A stretch of 64,000 bases of DNA from Saccharofermentans sp. (GTDB lineage: Bacteria; Bacillota; Clostridia; Saccharofermentanales; Saccharofermentanaceae), in contig JAKSRD010000003.1 in assembly GCA_024403795.1 (NCBI GenBank), forward strand, positions 37,928 to 101,927, read 5' to 3'. The notes below the pieces were generated by a model. The model saw only the letters and a program-made list of their open reading frames with translations. It was not told where the DNA came from and did no database searches. Position numbers and translations under genes: made by a program. Every line of letters begins with the position of its first letter. Within the stretch, counting starts at the first letter, position 1. Positions 1 to 6,953 of the stretch are shown in pieces.

Positions 1-132
1 ACGACATACCATCCGGCCTATGCTTTGCGTAATCCGGCCAATAAGGTCCCGATATACGAGGACATGGGTAAAGTCAGGCAGAAACTGACCGAGATCGGTG
101 CCATGCCGCCGCTTGAATCAATAGAAGAATAA
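1..132 (+). CDS. Uracil-DNA glycosylase family 4, C-terminal fragment
   Basis: The window opens inside a reading frame whose last 43 residues are visible, ending at TAA 130-132. The segment TYHPAYALRNPANK followed by an acidic and basic helix (YEDMGKVRQKL) is the usual C-terminal end of family 4 (Fe-S) uracil-DNA glycosylases, where the His of the HP motif sits in the active site. Such enzymes remove uracil from DNA in base excision repair. The catalytic N-terminal part and the Fe-S cysteines lie outside the window, so the call rests on the C-terminal motif only. Confidence 0.7.
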   Translation, partial: TTYHPAYALRNPANKVPIYEDMGKVRQKLTEIGAMPPLESIEE

Positions 133-146
133 TTCGTGATTATCTA

Positions 147-175
147 TTGATTTTGGGAAATCACTTTGTTATAAT
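147..175 (+). promoter_or_regulatory. SigA-type promoter of tRNA-Gln
   Basis: A -35 box TTGATT (147-152), a 17-nt spacer and a perfect -10 box TATAAT (170-175) lie about 20 nt upstream of the mature tRNA 5' end. Confidence 0.75.
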
Positions 176-194
176 TCGTTGCGTTGTAAGAAAT

Positions 195-268
195 TGCCGA
201 ATTGTGTAACGGTAGCACACCGGTCTCTGACACCGTTTGTCAAGGTTCGAATCCTTGTTCGGCAGCCA
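195..268 (+). tRNA. tRNA-Gln (anticodon CTG)
   Basis: The cloverleaf is complete. The acceptor stem is TGCCGAA/TTCGGCA, with the U1-A72 start typical of bacterial tRNA-Gln. The anticodon loop CTCTGAC carries CTG at 34-36 and the T arm is CAAGG-TTCGAAT-CCTTG. The discriminator is G and CCA is encoded (266-268). The outermost anticodon-stem pair (27-43) reads C-T, a mild irregularity. The gene has its own promoter and terminator, so it is a single-gene unit. Confidence 0.93.
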
Positions 269-277
269 ACGAATAAG

Positions 278-318
278 CCGCAGATGCCAATGGATATGGC
301 GTTTGCGGTTTTTCTTTT
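278..318 (+). terminator. Rho-independent terminator after tRNA-Gln
   Basis: CCGCAGATGCCA (278-289) pairs with TGGCGTTTGCGG (297-308), with a few G-U pairs, followed by a T-rich tail. Confidence 0.8.
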
Positions 319-560
319 TGTCACTTTTTCTATTTTCCACGCAATGACGTAATTGGTTGACTTAACTGCTTTTACGGCTTGTAAATAAACCGCTGGTTCA
401 ATTAAGTAAGCCCGGCGAAAATGTTTTGGAGAGCGTTTGCATATGGCAAGAAGAAAAAAGCTCCACAGAGCGAATATCTCAGCGGTGCGGGTGAGAAATG
501 AGGCAGTTGAACAGTGCAGGGTTGAAATATATATATGAAATGTGGTATTTTTCATTCTCG

Positions 561-592
561 GAGTAGCAATTTACTTCTTTCGTTCGTATATA
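561..592 (+). promoter_or_regulatory. Promoter motif GAGTAGCAAT-N13-TCGTATATA
   Basis: GAGTAGCAAT (561-570), exactly 13 nt, then TCGTATATA (584-592). This matches in sequence and spacing the two promoters at 1395-1493 that drive the other leader-type small genes. Read as GTAGCA-N16-CGTATA, it has the geometry of ECF sigma-factor promoters (CGTA-type -10). The sigma factor is an inference. Confidence 0.5.
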
Positions 593-625
593 CAGGTACA
601 AACGAATTTTGACGGAGATGTAAAC

Positions 626-844
626 ATGGAAGATATGTTGAGACAGTTGTTCGATTATCAGCACTTTGAGCAGAATTCCAAGCTTGGTGCGGTGATATCA
701 GAATCAAAAGCACGCTACGAAAGTGCGCTTTCCGACGATGAGCTTGATTGCGTAAGCGCCGCAGGCGATATTACCTGGTTGAAGGAAGAGTCAGTCGATA
801 CTACTGCGTATTACGGTATTGAGAATCCGAATAGCGAGAAGTAA
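626..844 (+). CDS. Small protein with leader-like LSDDELDxVSAAG motif
   Basis: This is a 72-residue protein. The start at ATG 626 is fixed by GGAG at 614-617. The N-terminal ~35 residues are a charged amphipathic segment. Residues ~37-48 read ALSDDELDCVSAAG, the pattern seen just before the cleavage site in Nif11-type and class II RiPP leader peptides (usually ending GG or GA). The remaining ~24 residues are acidic, with WLK and AYYG, and contain no Cys. The sequence shows no modification enzyme or C39-peptidase transporter nearby. It shares its promoter motif with the two genes at 1044-1792, and a strong terminator makes it a one-gene unit. Function is unknown. Alternatives are a bacteriocin-like peptide, a signalling peptide, or an unprocessed small protein with a chance leader-like motif. 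Confidence 0.6.
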   Translation: MEDMLRQLFDYQHFEQNSKLGAVISESKARYESALSDDELDCVSAAGDITWLKEESVDTTAYYGIENPNSEK

Positions 845-866
845 TTGATTCATTTGATCTAAGCGT

Positions 867-908
867 AAACTGTTCCGTAAGAGATCCATACGGGACAGTT
901 TTTGTTTG
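867..908 (+). terminator. Rho-independent terminator
   Basis: AAACTGTTCCGTA (867-879) pairs with TACGGGACAGTTT (one G-U pair) and is followed by a T-rich tail. It ends the unit of the small gene at 626-844. Confidence 0.85.
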
Positions 909-985
909 GGCAGATATTAGAGGTCGGTGATCTTGTTTGTCCTGTGGAGTAGACGGAAGTTGATGCTTAGTAATGACCGAGCTGT

Positions 986-1019
986 AAAAAAGAGGTTGCC
1001 CCTGCAGGGACAACCTCTT
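986..1019 (-). terminator. Rho-independent terminator (minus strand)
   Basis: AAGAGGTTG (990-998) pairs perfectly with CAACCTCTT (1011-1019). Read on the minus strand the hairpin is followed by a T run. It lies 25 nt past the stop of the minus-strand gene at 1044-1331. Confidence 0.85.
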
Positions 1020-1043
1020 GATTGTAAATGTGATATATCAGTC

Positions 1044-1331
1044 TTAAGACTCTTTCTTTTCCTTGAGCTTTTCCTCAGCCTCTTTTACCTTTCTGAGTGC
1101 GTCGATGGCGTTATTGTTCTTTGTCTTGTCAATAGGCAGGCAAAGATTGCAGTTCGGACATGTGATGCTGTCTTTTGTGATAATGTCCTGAATGGTAACC
1201 GGGATGTGAGCACCGCAATTAGGGCACTTGATTCCGTTTGCGCTTCCTGTATCAGGTTCCCGGCCGCCGTTTGCGAATTCAAGATTAATATCGTTGAGTT
1301 CGATCTTCTGGGTATCGTTGTTGTTTTCCAT
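1044..1331 (-). CDS. Small double-glycine-leader protein with two CxxC zinc-ribbon knuckles
   Basis: This is a 95-residue protein. Two in-frame ATGs exist at 1337 and 1331. The AAGGAGG site at 1339-1346 is too close to the first, so 1331 is chosen. Residues ~10-23 (IELNDINLEFANGG) look like a double-glycine leader ending in GG. After it come CPNC and a second CPNC about 20 residues later, the spacing of a four-Cys zinc ribbon, then a Lys/Glu-rich helical tail. From memory, similar zinc-ribbon peptides follow GG-type leaders in other anaerobes, but no named family is claimed. It is divergent from the related gene at 1529 and both use the mirrored promoter at 1395-1493. The export or cleavage machinery is not in the window. 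Confidence 0.65.
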   Translation of the reverse strand: MENNNDTQKIELNDINLEFANGGREPDTGSANGIKCPNCGAHIPVTIQDIITKDSITCPNCNLCLPIDKTKNNNAIDALRKVKEAEEKLKEKKES

Positions 1332-1394
1332 GATCATTGCCTCCTTGTTGTTGCGTGACGGCTGTTTTGCCGCCGTTTTGTTTGTGTTTGCTTA

Positions 1395-1493
1395 TTTATA
1401 CGATGAATGATCGTGAAGTGCTACTGATTTTCGAGAAATCATTAATTTATTATTGCATCGGCAGTAGCACTATTCCCGGCTGATTCGTATAAA
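1395..1493. promoter_or_regulatory. Symmetric divergent promoter for the two GG-leader genes
   Basis: On the plus strand, CAGTAGCACT (1462-1471) is followed after 13 nt by TCGTATAAA (1485-1493). On the minus strand the same two elements occur with the same 13-nt gap (CAGTAGCACT as the complement of 1417-1426, TCGTATAAA as the complement of 1395-1403). The 13-nt gaps themselves differ, so selection appears to act on the two boxes. The centre of symmetry is at about 1444. This fits two back-to-back promoters read by the same non-SigA factor or activator. A third copy is at 561-592. Confidence 0.7.
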
Positions 1494-1528
1494 CAGACAA
1501 ACACACATCACAGAAAAGGAGAAACATC

Positions 1529-1792
1529 ATGGAAAACGATATCAACAAAGGTTTCAAAGAGTTCACCGAAGAAGAGCTTCAGAAGATCAACGGCGGCATC
1601 AGTAACGAAGAACTCGTAAAGCAGTATCTTCAGCCGGACGGCACATATAAGTATGTCTGTCCTGTATGCGGTGATGTAATCGTTGCAAAGACTGCGGATG
1701 AGATGGTCGAAAAGCTGATGCAGGATATGGATAAACACTTAGGCGGCGGTTTTAATCCGAATATTCCTGTTCCTAATCCTTATAAGGGCTGA
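1529..1792 (+). CDS. Small double-glycine-leader protein with CxxC and Gly/Pro-rich tail
   Basis: This is an 87-residue protein starting at ATG 1529 after AAAGGAG (1515-1521). Residues ~10-24 (KEFTEEELQKINGGI) match the classic double-glycine leader pattern (ELxxIxGG) of peptides exported by C39-peptidase ABC transporters. The predicted mature part has one CPVC pair followed about 23 residues later by His in an amphipathic helix, so a metal site is possible. It ends in a Gly/Pro/Asn-rich stretch (GGGFNPNIPVPNP). It is expressed divergently from the zinc-ribbon paralogue at 1044-1331 through a mirrored promoter and ends at its own terminator. Activity is unknown. The ABC exporter at 4342-6072 has no N-terminal peptidase domain, so it is not the obvious processing partner. 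Confidence 0.65.
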   Translation: MENDINKGFKEFTEEELQKINGGISNEELVKQYLQPDGTYKYVCPVCGDVIVAKTADEMVEKLMQDMDKHLGGGFNPNIPVPNPYKG

Positions 1793-1832
1793 ACTTGATC
1801 CCGCAATAATTCATTATTCAACTGAACAAACG

Positions 1833-1863
1833 GCGGTGCTGTAAAAGGCACCGCTATTCTTTT
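1833..1863 (+). terminator. Rho-independent terminator
   Basis: GCGGTGC (1833-1839) pairs with GCACCGC (1848-1854), followed by TATTCTTTT. It separates the small gene from the cellulase gene. Confidence 0.8.
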
Positions 1864-1879
1864 ATTTATTCTCTGATGT

Positions 1880-1885
1880 TATAAT
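1880..1885 (+). promoter_or_regulatory. -10 box of the cellulase gene
   Basis: A perfect TATAAT sits about 40 nt before the GH9 start. The -35 region (about TTCTTT, 1857-1862) is weak and overlaps the preceding terminator tail, so activation by another factor is possible. Confidence 0.45.
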
Positions 1886-1924
1886 CGCACTGTTGTAGAA
1901 ACAATCCATTTTTGGAGGCATTTT

Positions 1925-4189
1925 ATGAAGCGAAAAGTAATAAGCGTGATCTTGGCTTCTGCCATGATCATGGGGGTAGCATCCTGCGATAAGTTGCCGA
2001 TGGCTTCGGAGACTTCATCCACCGATGAACCCGTAGAGACTACTGAAGCTCCGGTTGAGACCACGTTAGATCCGAATTCCATCATGGGATTCAACATGAT
2101 CAACAACGGCGACTTTACTTCGGGCGATTTTACCTGGATAACTTACTTTGAGACCGGCGACGGTGTTCTCTCTGTAAACGACAAGGGTGAGATGCAGTTC
2201 GATGTCAAAGTGATCGGAACAAAGGACTATGCAAATCAGATTTCTTATGACGGTTTTGCACTTTACAAGAATTGTAAGTACGAGATGCAGTTCGATTGCT
2301 ATTCTACGATAGAGCGCGATCTCGAATACAGGATCCAGCTCAACGGCGGTGACTATCACGCATATAACATAGACGTGATCCATGTTACTCCGGAGGTTCA
2401 GCATTTTGATTTTGTTTTCATGATGGAAGAGGACAGCGATCCCGCACCGCGTCTTTGCTTCAACATGGGACTTTTCGACGGCCTTAAGGATGCAGGTCCG
2501 CACTCCGTCATGTTCGATAACGTCGATCTAAGATGCATCGATGATTCCGGCTATGATCCCAATTCGACAGGTGTAAGTTCTGACGCACGTAACATCAATC
2601 TTAATCAGATCGGTTATCTTACAAACGCCTCGAAAACAGCTGTCCTGAGCGGCGACGCCATTGCTGCCAAGGCACACGTTGTTGATGTTGCTTCAGGCGA
2701 GACAGTATACGAAGGCGATGTAGGTGCCGCATCCGTTAATGCAAGCACAGGCAGGGAAGAAGCAATCTTCGACTTCTCGAGCGTAACTGCAGCCGGAACC
2801 TACAAGGTAGTCGTCGGCGAACACGAGTCATTCGAATTCGCGATCGGTGATGATGTATACGATGAAGCTTTCAAGGCTTCTCTCCGTATGTTCTACATGC
2901 AGAGATGCGGCTGTGAATTGACGGAAGATCTCGCCGGCGAATATGCACATGCCGTTTGTCACACCGGTGAGGCAAAGATCTATGGAACTGACACGACGAT
3001 CGATGTATCCGGCGGCTGGCACGATGCAGGTGACTACGGAAGATACGTCGTATCCGGAGCAAAGGCTGCTGCAGACCTCATGCTCGCATACAGCCTCTAT
3101 CCTTCTGCATTTGATGACGCACTTGATATTCCCGAGTCAGGCAACGGTGTTCCCGATGTCCTAGATGAAGTAAGATTCGAACTCGACTGGCTGTTCAAGA
3201 TGCAGGCGGCTGACGGCGGTGTTTATCACAAAGTAACATGTGCAAATTTCCCCAGCACTGTAATGCCTGAGGAAGAGACGGAAGAACTCATCGTTTGCCC
3301 TGTATCCACAACGGCAACGGGTGATTTCGCGGCAGTAATGGCAATGGCTTCTTACGTCTATGCTGATGTTGATTCCGAGTTTGCCGCAAAGTGCCTTGAC
3401 GCTGCAGTTAAGGCTGCTGAGTACCTTGATGCACATGCTGATCTCGAGGGCGCCGTAAATCCTTCCGATATCGTAACAGGCGAATACCCTGATACTAACG
3501 ATGCTGACGAGAGAGTCTGGGCTTATGCCGAGCTCTTCAAGGCAACAGGCGATTCAAAGTACGACGAAGCATTCTGCAACCTTATCAGCGCAGGCGTTCC
3601 TTGCGCAACCGATCTCGGCTGGCAGGGCGTAGGTGCGTACGCAGGATATGCTTACCTTTCTGCAGAGAAGGCAAAGGGTAAGTTCTATGACGCAGTAGTC
3701 GTAGGCTTCATGGGCGGAATCCCCAAGATCGAAGCTGCTGCAGCAGGCGATGCTTACGGTTCATCACTTACCGAGTATCCTTGGGGCAGTAACATGACTG
3801 TTGCTAACAACGGTATGTACATCCTCCTTTATAACGACATCAAGGGCGGAACGGAAGATGTTTCCGTTGCTACGACACAGCTCAATTATCTGCTTGGTAC
3901 AAACGGTACAGGTTACTGTTTCCTCTCAGGCTTCGGTTCATTGTCTCCTGAGAATCCTCACCACAGACCTTCACAGGCTCAGGGTGAAGCTGTACCCGGC
4001 ATGCTCGCAGGAGGTCCTAACCAGAATATTGAAGATCCGTATGCACAGAATGTCTTTACAGATATCGCTCCCAATGCCCCTGCGCTCTGCTATGCGGATA
4101 ACGATCAGGCATACTCACTGAACGAGGTAGCCATCTATTGGAATTCACCGGTTGTATTCCTTTTCGCTTACGTTGAGAGCTTAGGCTGA
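1925..4189 (+). CDS. GH9 cellulase (endoglucanase-type) lipoprotein with N-terminal CBM
   Basis: This 754-residue secreted enzyme should cleave beta-1,4-glucan. A signal peptide ends in a lipobox VASC (Cys ~21), followed by a Ser/Thr/Glu/Pro linker. Residues ~53-205 resemble a CBM4/9 beta-sandwich (xNLLxNGDF-like start, many aromatic residues). Residues ~224-305 resemble the Ig-like domain that precedes GH9 modules (NLNQIGYLTNASKTAVL). The GH9 catalytic module fills ~310-750: GGWHDAGDYGRYV at ~363-375 holds the two acidic residues that activate water, NPHHRPS at ~676-682 is the His/Arg motif, and the catalytic acid Glu is in NEVAIYWNSP (~734). GGAGG-type ribosome site 7 nt upstream. It is monocistronic with its own terminator, and a surface-anchored cellulase indicates growth on plant fibre. 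Confidence 0.9.
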   Translation: MKRKVISVILASAMIMGVASCDKLPMASETSSTDEPVETTEAPVETTLDPNSIMGFNMINNGDFTSGDFTWITYFETGDGVLSVNDKGEMQFDVKVIGTKDYANQISYDGFALYKNCKYEMQFDCYSTIERDLEYRIQLNGGDYHAYNIDVIHVTPEVQHFDFVFMMEEDSDPAPRLCFNMGLFDGLKDAGPHSVMFDNVDLRCIDDSGYDPNSTGVSSDARNINLNQIGYLTNASKTAVLSGDAIAAKAHVVDVASGETVYEGDVGAASVNASTGREEAIFDFSSVTAAGTYKVVVGEHESFEFAIGDDVYDEAFKASLRMFYMQRCGCELTEDLAGEYAHAVCHTGEAKIYGTDTTIDVSGGWHDAGDYGRYVVSGAKAAADLMLAYSLYPSAFDDALDIPESGNGVPDVLDEVRFELDWLFKMQAADGGVYHKVTCANFPSTVMPEEETEELIVCPVSTTATGDFAAVMAMASYVYADVDSEFAAKCLDAAVKAAEYLDAHADLEGAVNPSDIVTGEYPDTNDADERVWAYAELFKATGDSKYDEAFCNLISAGVPCATDLGWQGVGAYAGYAYLSAEKAKGKFYDAVVVGFMGGIPKIEAAAAGDAYGSSLTEYPWGSNMTVANNGMYILLYNDIKGGTEDVSVATTQLNYLLGTNGTGYCFLSGFGSLSPENPHHRPSQAQGEAVPGMLAGGPNQNIEDPYAQNVFTDIAPNAPALCYADNDQAYSLNEVAIYWNSPVVFLFAYVESLG

Positions 4190-4216
4190 TCGGAAAACTT
4201 CGATTAAGATCAAATG

Positions 4217-4253
4217 GACCTGTCCGGACTTACGGTTCGGGCAGGTCTTTTTT
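4217..4253 (+). terminator. Rho-independent terminator after the cellulase gene
   Basis: GACCTGTCCGGAC (4217-4229) pairs with GTTCGGGCAGGTC (4235-4247), followed by a run of six T. Confidence 0.88.
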
Positions 4254-4341
4254 GTGTGTATGAGAGTGTGTGTGATCTTTGGGCATTGAAGCGGTGGATA
4301 ACTATGGTTGTATCCGGTTGTGTCGCGCTTATCAACCCGCC

Positions 4342-6072
4342 TTACTCGTTCCACTTATAAAGTGAAGCGTAAATGCCGTTTGTGTTCATGAGCTCGTCGT
4401 GAGTGCCGCTTTCTTCAATGCCGTTCTCCGTTAGGACGAGGATCTTCTCGGCATTGCGGATGGTGGAAAGGCGGTGAGCGATGACGAGAGTAGTCCTGTT
4501 CTTGGCGAGACGCTCGAGTGATTCCTTTACGATGTTCTCACTCTCATTGTCGAGCGCGCTTGTGGCTTCGTCGAAGATGAGGATCGGAGGGTTCTTGAGG
4601 AAGACTCGTGCGATCGAGATGCGCTGCTTTTGACCGCCGGAAAGCTTAACGCCTCTTTGTCCGATGTCGGTCTCGTAGCCTTGTGGAAGTGACATGATGA
4701 AGTCGTGCGCATTGGCGTTCTTTGCAGCTTCGATGATCTCTTCCTTTGTAGCGCCGGGTTTACCGTAGCTGATGTTGTCGTAGATGGTTCCTGCGAACAT
4801 GTAGACATCCTGCTGAACGATGCCGATATTGTCGCGAAGACTCTTCAGCGTAACATCGCGAATGTCCTTGCCGTCGATCTTGATCGAGCCGTTTGTAACA
4901 TCATAGAATCTCGGGATGAGACTGCAGAGAGTGGTCTTTCCGCCGCCGGATGAACCTACCAGAGCGATGTAGGCACCGGCAGGTACATTGAGATCGATAT
5001 GGCGCAATACTCTGTGTGCTCCGTCCTTGTATTTGAAGGAGACATCGCTGAATTCTATGTCGCCTTTTACATCGGTGAGTGATACGGCATCCTCTTTGTC
5101 CTTTATGTCGGGTTCGATGCTGATCATCTCGACAAAGCGCTCGAAGCCTGTGTAGCCGTTCTGGAACTGCTCGGTAAAGTCGATGAGTACGCGAACCGGT
5201 TCCGTGAAGATGTTGATGTAGAGCAGGAATGCCGTGAAGTCAGGGAACTCGACAATGCCTTTGGTAAGGAGTATTCCGCCTGCGACGATAACGATGATGT
5301 TTATGAGAAGTGTGAAGGCGGTCATTCCGGAATGGAAGATTCCCATGTTAAGGTAGCTGGCTTTTTTGGCTGTGAGGAAGCCGTCATTGCCGATCTTGAA
5401 TTTGTCATTCTCGATGTCTTCGTTTGCAAATGATTTGACGACACGTATGCCGGAGAGATTGTCTTCGATCTGCGTGTTGATCTCGGCGATCTTAACTCTG
5501 TTCTGTTTGAACGCATTGCGCATCTTCTTGTTGAGGAAGAACGCGAAAACAAACATGATCGGCAGCATGATGAACGCGGCCAACGTGAGATAGCCGCTGA
5601 TGCCTGCAAGTATGAAGAAGGCTCCGAATATCTTGATGAGCGAGATGACGATATTCTCAGGTCCGTGGTGAAGGAGTTCGGTGATCTCAAAAAGATCGCT
5701 CGTGATGCGGCTCATGAGCTGTCCGACCTTCTGGTCATCGTAGAAAGAGAAGGAGAGTTTCTGGTAGTGCGCGAAAAGTTCCGCTCTCATGTCGTATTCC
5801 ATCTTGGCACCCATGACATGCCCGAAATACGATATGTAGTAATTCGCGAAGAATTGTATGACTACAAGGACGAGAAGGATGCTTCCGATGATGATGATCT
5901 CACGCATTCCTTCCTCGGGACTGAGCTCCGGAATGTCGGTAGTTACGGTCCTTACCGCAAGAGGTATTACCAATGCGATCGCCGATGACACGATCGCGAA
6001 AAACATATCCAGACAGAATGTTCCCAGGTAGGGCTTGTAGTAGCTGACCATGCGCTTGAGATTGCTTCCCAT
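4342..6072 (-). CDS. ABC exporter, fused membrane and ATPase domains (MsbA/MdlB type)
   Basis: This 576-residue half-transporter acts as a homo- or heterodimer at the cytoplasmic membrane. Residues ~1-310 form a six-helix ABC exporter membrane domain. Residues ~335-575 form the nucleotide-binding domain with Walker A GSSGGGKTT, a Q-loop region, signature LSGGQKQR, Walker B ILIFDEATSALD and the H-loop AHRLS. There is no N-terminal C39 peptidase domain. The substrate cannot be read from the sequence; drugs, lipids and peptides are all known for the family. It is a single gene, divergent from surE, with no partner half-transporter beside it, so a homodimer is likely. Confidence 0.88.
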   Translation of the reverse strand: MGSNLKRMVSYYKPYLGTFCLDMFFAIVSSAIALVIPLAVRTVTTDIPELSPEEGMREIIIIGSILLVLVVIQFFANYYISYFGHVMGAKMEYDMRAELFAHYQKLSFSFYDDQKVGQLMSRITSDLFEITELLHHGPENIVISLIKIFGAFFILAGISGYLTLAAFIMLPIMFVFAFFLNKKMRNAFKQNRVKIAEINTQIEDNLSGIRVVKSFANEDIENDKFKIGNDGFLTAKKASYLNMGIFHSGMTAFTLLINIIVIVAGGILLTKGIVEFPDFTAFLLYINIFTEPVRVLIDFTEQFQNGYTGFERFVEMISIEPDIKDKEDAVSLTDVKGDIEFSDVSFKYKDGAHRVLRHIDLNVPAGAYIALVGSSGGGKTTLCSLIPRFYDVTNGSIKIDGKDIRDVTLKSLRDNIGIVQQDVYMFAGTIYDNISYGKPGATKEEIIEAAKNANAHDFIMSLPQGYETDIGQRGVKLSGGQKQRISIARVFLKNPPILIFDEATSALDNESENIVKESLERLAKNRTTLVIAHRLSTIRNAEKILVLTENGIEESGTHDELMNTNGIYASLYKWNE

Positions 6073-6215
6073 ATTAGGTTCCGATCCTTCCGATGAAATA
6101 ATTCTAGAAATGATACCACTTATGTACCGCTAATTGTGGGTGTGTTTTTTTCTTAAAAAGAATTTTATATAATATACAAAATGTTATGGTAATTATTTGA
6201 AAGGGATCCCTGCTG

Positions 6216-6932
6216 ATGAGAAAGATATTGGTCTCAAATGATGACGGTATAACGGCTGACGGCATTGCAAGGCTTGCGTCGGTTGCAAAGAGATTTGGCG
6301 AAGTCTGGGTCGTGTCACCTGACAGACAGTACAGTGCAATGTCTCATGCGGCTATGTTTTGGGATCCTCTTACGGTTACGGAGTGTGATTTCCCGATCGA
6401 AGGAGTTCATGCTTTCTCGGCGTCCGGAACACCTTCCGATTGTGTCTACCTCGGGATCAATGCCATCGTTCCCGGCGGACCGGATGTTGTTTTCTGCGGA
6501 ATAAACCAGGGGATCAATGTCGGCAAGGATGTTCAATATTCAGGCACGATAGGTGCTGCCATGGAAGCGGCATCCCGCAGTATCCTGACGATCGCGGTAT
6601 CCGAGGATGATTGCAGGAATCACGGAATAACCGACAGATATCTTGAGCAGCTTATCGGAGAACTCATAGATGAGCCGTTGAAGAAGAATGAGATCTGGAA
6701 CATAAATTTCCCTTCAGGCAGTTCTGAAGAGGGCAAAGGCGTTCTCTATGATCGCACATTGTCTTCGGATGATGTCTATGCCGGCGGTTGCAGAGTTATC
6801 TCGCAGGATGGCAACACAACTGTTTACAAGTGCGGCAGCGAACGCGGCTGCAATGAGCCGGAGGGTACAGACTATGGTGCCATAGTATCCGGTTATGTGT
6901 CGGTCGGAAAAGTCAGAAATTACAGTTGCTGA
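6216..6932 (+). CDS. surE: 5'/3'-nucleotidase SurE
   Basis: This 238-residue cytoplasmic metal-dependent phosphatase acts on nucleoside monophosphates. It begins with the SurE metal-site motif ILVSNDDGI (residues 4-12), and the second signature GINQGINVGKDVQYSG lies at ~88-103, with SGT(I)GAAMEA after it. The length is normal for the family. It starts a co-directional run (surE, CPBP protease, pseudouridine synthase, murI, DUF1934). A -10 box TATAAT at 6168-6173 lies upstream with a T-rich, poorly conserved -35 region. Confidence 0.93.
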   Translation: MRKILVSNDDGITADGIARLASVAKRFGEVWVVSPDRQYSAMSHAAMFWDPLTVTECDFPIEGVHAFSASGTPSDCVYLGINAIVPGGPDVVFCGINQGINVGKDVQYSGTIGAAMEAASRSILTIAVSEDDCRNHGITDRYLEQLIGELIDEPLKKNEIWNINFPSGSSEEGKGVLYDRTLSSDDVYAGGCRVISQDGNTTVYKCGSERGCNEPEGTDYGAIVSGYVSVGKVRNYSC

Positions 6933-6953
6933 TCACGAAGGAGGTGGGTTTCT

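Noticed and set aside
443..538. A 31-codon basic frame (MARRKKLHRANISAVRVRN...) with a GGAGAG upstream
   Set aside because: Ribosome site spacing is loose, no family resemblance is seen, and it lies just before the promoter of the next gene. Too short to support without conservation.
1879..2106. Antisense frames within the cellulase gene and many similar frames elsewhere
   Set aside because: They are shadows of strong genes in other frames, without ribosome sites or families.
4342..6072. The ABC exporter as the exporter of the GG-leader peptides
   Set aside because: It has no C39 peptidase domain, faces away from the peptide genes and has a different promoter. The link cannot be supported.
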